Assembly (NCBI GenBank): GCA_030643695.1
Contig: DAOWKM010000070.1
Location: 1-5,546 of the forward strand
Source of the DNA: Dehalococcoidia bacterium
GTDB taxonomy: Bacteria > Chloroflexota > Dehalococcoidia > Dehalococcoidales > DAOWKM01
Direction of reading: 5' to 3'
DNA: 5,546 nucleotides
The stretch's first letter is position 1; every line of letters begins with the position of its first letter. Positions 4,620 to 5,546 of the stretch are shown here, in pieces. Both the position numbers and the translations under genes were made by a program. The notes beneath the pieces were generated by a model that was not told where the DNA came from, searched no databases, and saw nothing but the letters and a program-made list of their open reading frames with translations.

Positions 4620-5170
4620 AAAGAATATTATTACCAATTCTAGTTACGGGGATTCTTTTGTTGAGCGCTTGTGGTTCTCCAAGCACCGCGCCATCGACTG
4701 AAGCTCCATCTACACCACCTACACAAGAAGTAGAACTCAACTATGGAGAGCATGCAACAGTAACTTATCAGCAAATTATTGACACGATTACGGAAGATAT
4801 AACCAGGGAATTAGAATTTGAGGATTATGATTACAGGTTAAGAAAGATTACGATAGAAGACGAAAAAATAAATGTATATTTGGACTTGCACTTTGTTCCC
4901 CCCTCAAGGGATTGGATTATAAATGAGGGTAAATCATGGCTTTGGTTTGTTGCCGCCGGAGGTATAGAGGATGATAATCACAATTTGATAGGAAATATCT
5001 ATTCCACGGGCTACGATATATCGGTCTTAATGTGGACTTGGTATGAAGATGATAAAGTTACTCCTTGGGGGCATGCCATAATATTCAATTCAGGACAGCC
5101 TTTCACAGAGCACAGCCTTGCTGACGAATGGCAGTGGATTGATGGTGCAGGTATGAAAATGTTTGAGTAA
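4616..5170 (+). CDS. lipoprotein of unknown function
   Basis: A 184-residue exported lipoprotein. The signal peptide is MKRILLPILVTGILLLSAC with lipobox LSAC; C19 would be lipidated after signal peptidase II cleavage. Glycine at +2 gives no clear retention signal. Residues 20-37 are a Ser/Thr/Pro-rich flexible linker (STAPSTEAPSTPPT), followed by a globular acidic domain of about 145 residues. This domain is rich in aromatic residues (DWIINEGKSWLWF, LMWTWYEDD, DEWQWIDG) and has alternating strand-like segments; no family is recognised. The start is ATG 4616-4618 with AAGGAGGT (4603-4610) 5 nt upstream, a near-ideal site. Base composition differs from the genes to its left: GC is 36% over 4741-4920. 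The next gene begins about 60 nt downstream and may be in the same transcript. Confidence 0.82.
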   Translation: MKRILLPILVTGILLLSACGSPSTAPSTEAPSTPPTQEVELNYGEHATVTYQQIIDTITEDITRELEFEDYDYRLRKITIEDEKINVYLDLHFVPPSRDWIINEGKSWLWFVAAGGIEDDNHNLIGNIYSTGYDISVLMWTWYEDDKVTPWGHAIIFNSGQPFTEHSLADEWQWIDGAGMKMFE

Positions 5171-5229
5171 ATGCAGAGCTTAACATGATTAGAGTAGCCA
5201 TCGAAGGAAGGAAAGATTGGAGGTTTGTG

Positions 5230-5493
5230 ATGGAGCTAACAGAAATACAAAAACAAACACTCCGTTTGTACGGTCATCGGCATAGATCTGGAAAAGCCGA
5301 ATTGCTTATGAGCCAAGAAGTGGCAGAGCAAATAGAAACTGGTCGAGATGTGGTAAACGACGAATTGAAGAAACTTGAGGCTATGGGGCTCCTAGAAGTA
5401 CAAGGGGCATTTAGAGGCGAGTGGTCAGCTTATATTACCGGTGAAGGACTTATTGTCTTGGATGAAATTGGGCCAATATCAGATCGTGAGTAG
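5230..5493 (+). CDS. small winged-helix-type DNA-binding protein
   Basis: An 87-residue protein with a winged helix-turn-helix outline. Helix 1 is about residues 4-17 (TEIQKQTLRLYGHR), helix 2 about 27-36 (MSQEVAEQIE), and recognition-type helix 3 about 38-53 (GRDVVNDELKKLEAMG). A strand and wing follow (LLEVQGAFRGEWSAYIT), then a last helix (GEGLIVLDEIG). The LEAMGLLEV...YITGEGLIVL pattern is like MarR/PadR-type repressors, in which the phrase is roughly LxxxGLI...LTxxG. It may regulate its own region; no target is shown. I chose ATG 5230, because GGAGG (5219-5223) lies 6 nt before it. A longer in-frame form from ATG 5185 (102 residues) has only a weak AGAG upstream and adds residues with no fold role. 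The assignment of fold is by eye. Confidence 0.65.
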   Translation: MELTEIQKQTLRLYGHRHRSGKAELLMSQEVAEQIETGRDVVNDELKKLEAMGLLEVQGAFRGEWSAYITGEGLIVLDEIGPISDRE

Positions 5494-5525
5494 GTGAATA
5501 ATCCATAGAGTGAAGAGAGAGTCAA

Positions 5526-5545
5526 GGAGAGGCGAAGCCTCTCTT
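5526..5545 (-). repeat. TTC-loop hairpin element, copy 2 (inverted)
   Basis: Read on the minus strand it is AAGAGAGGCTTCGCCTCTCC, 18 of 20 identical to the copy at 4499-4518. The stem GAGAGGC pairs with GCCTCTC around TTC. The two differences fall on opposite sides of the same base pair (G-C in copy 1, A-T in copy 2). On the plus strand it lies 32 nt after the winged-helix gene and runs to the window edge, so whether a T-tract follows cannot be seen. Confidence 0.6.
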
Positions 5546-5546
5546 A

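Noticed and set aside
5185..5229. Longer N-terminus of the winged-helix protein from ATG 5185
   Set aside because: It has only a weak upstream AGAG, while GGAGG sits ideally before ATG 5230, where the predicted fold begins.

Overview
The window looks like chromosomal DNA from an uncultured, anaerobic-type bacterium of moderate GC. The lineage best supported is Chloroflexota (Dehalococcoidia-like), but this is inference. It rests on a DUF4342 protein, a stand-alone HdrD-like iron-sulfur protein, a Uri/DUF123 GIY-YIG protein, and a C-rich intergenic palindrome (CCTCACCCCC...CCCCTCTCC...) of a kind I associate with Chloroflexota and cyanobacterial genomes. No rRNA or tRNA marker is present to settle it. 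There is no CRISPR array and no transposase.

Left part (1-760): the 3' end of a gene for a PepSY-like or otherwise unrecognised repeat protein, cut by the window edge. It is followed by a strong intrinsic terminator with a possible structured RNA just before it. Next comes a well-initiated 28-residue single-helix membrane peptide that ends in three consecutive stop codons.

Minus-strand operon (2670 down to 760): an HdrD-like protein with two 4Fe-4S motifs and two complete CCG domains, then DUF4342, then a DUF123 GIY-YIG protein. It reads from a good sigma-70 promoter (TTGACG-17-TAATAT) lying immediately before the first gene. The mRNA leader would be only about 20 nt.

Divergent plus-strand unit (2796-4434): ornithine carbamoyltransferase (argF, TTG start), followed after 12 nt by a two-helix membrane protein of unknown function. 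The argF promoter has an extended -10 (TGATATACT). That -10 lies inside the right arm of a perfect 10-bp inverted repeat whose left arm is upstream of the promoter, an operator-like arrangement. The enzyme has HPLP where OTCases normally have HCLP in the ornithine-binding loop.

Right part (4435-5546): a compound palindromic repeat, traces of a possible degraded reading frame, a lipoprotein of unknown function, and a small winged-helix-type protein. This region is AT-rich (36% GC over 4741-4920, against 59% over 3061-3240, counted by hand). It is bracketed by two inverted copies of a 20-nt hairpin element. The copies differ only at two bases that pair with each other, so the structure is conserved and not just the sequence.

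No stretch over 300 bases lacks a gene. The gaps at 452-627, 2671-2844 and 4435-4615 carry the regulatory and repeat features listed below.
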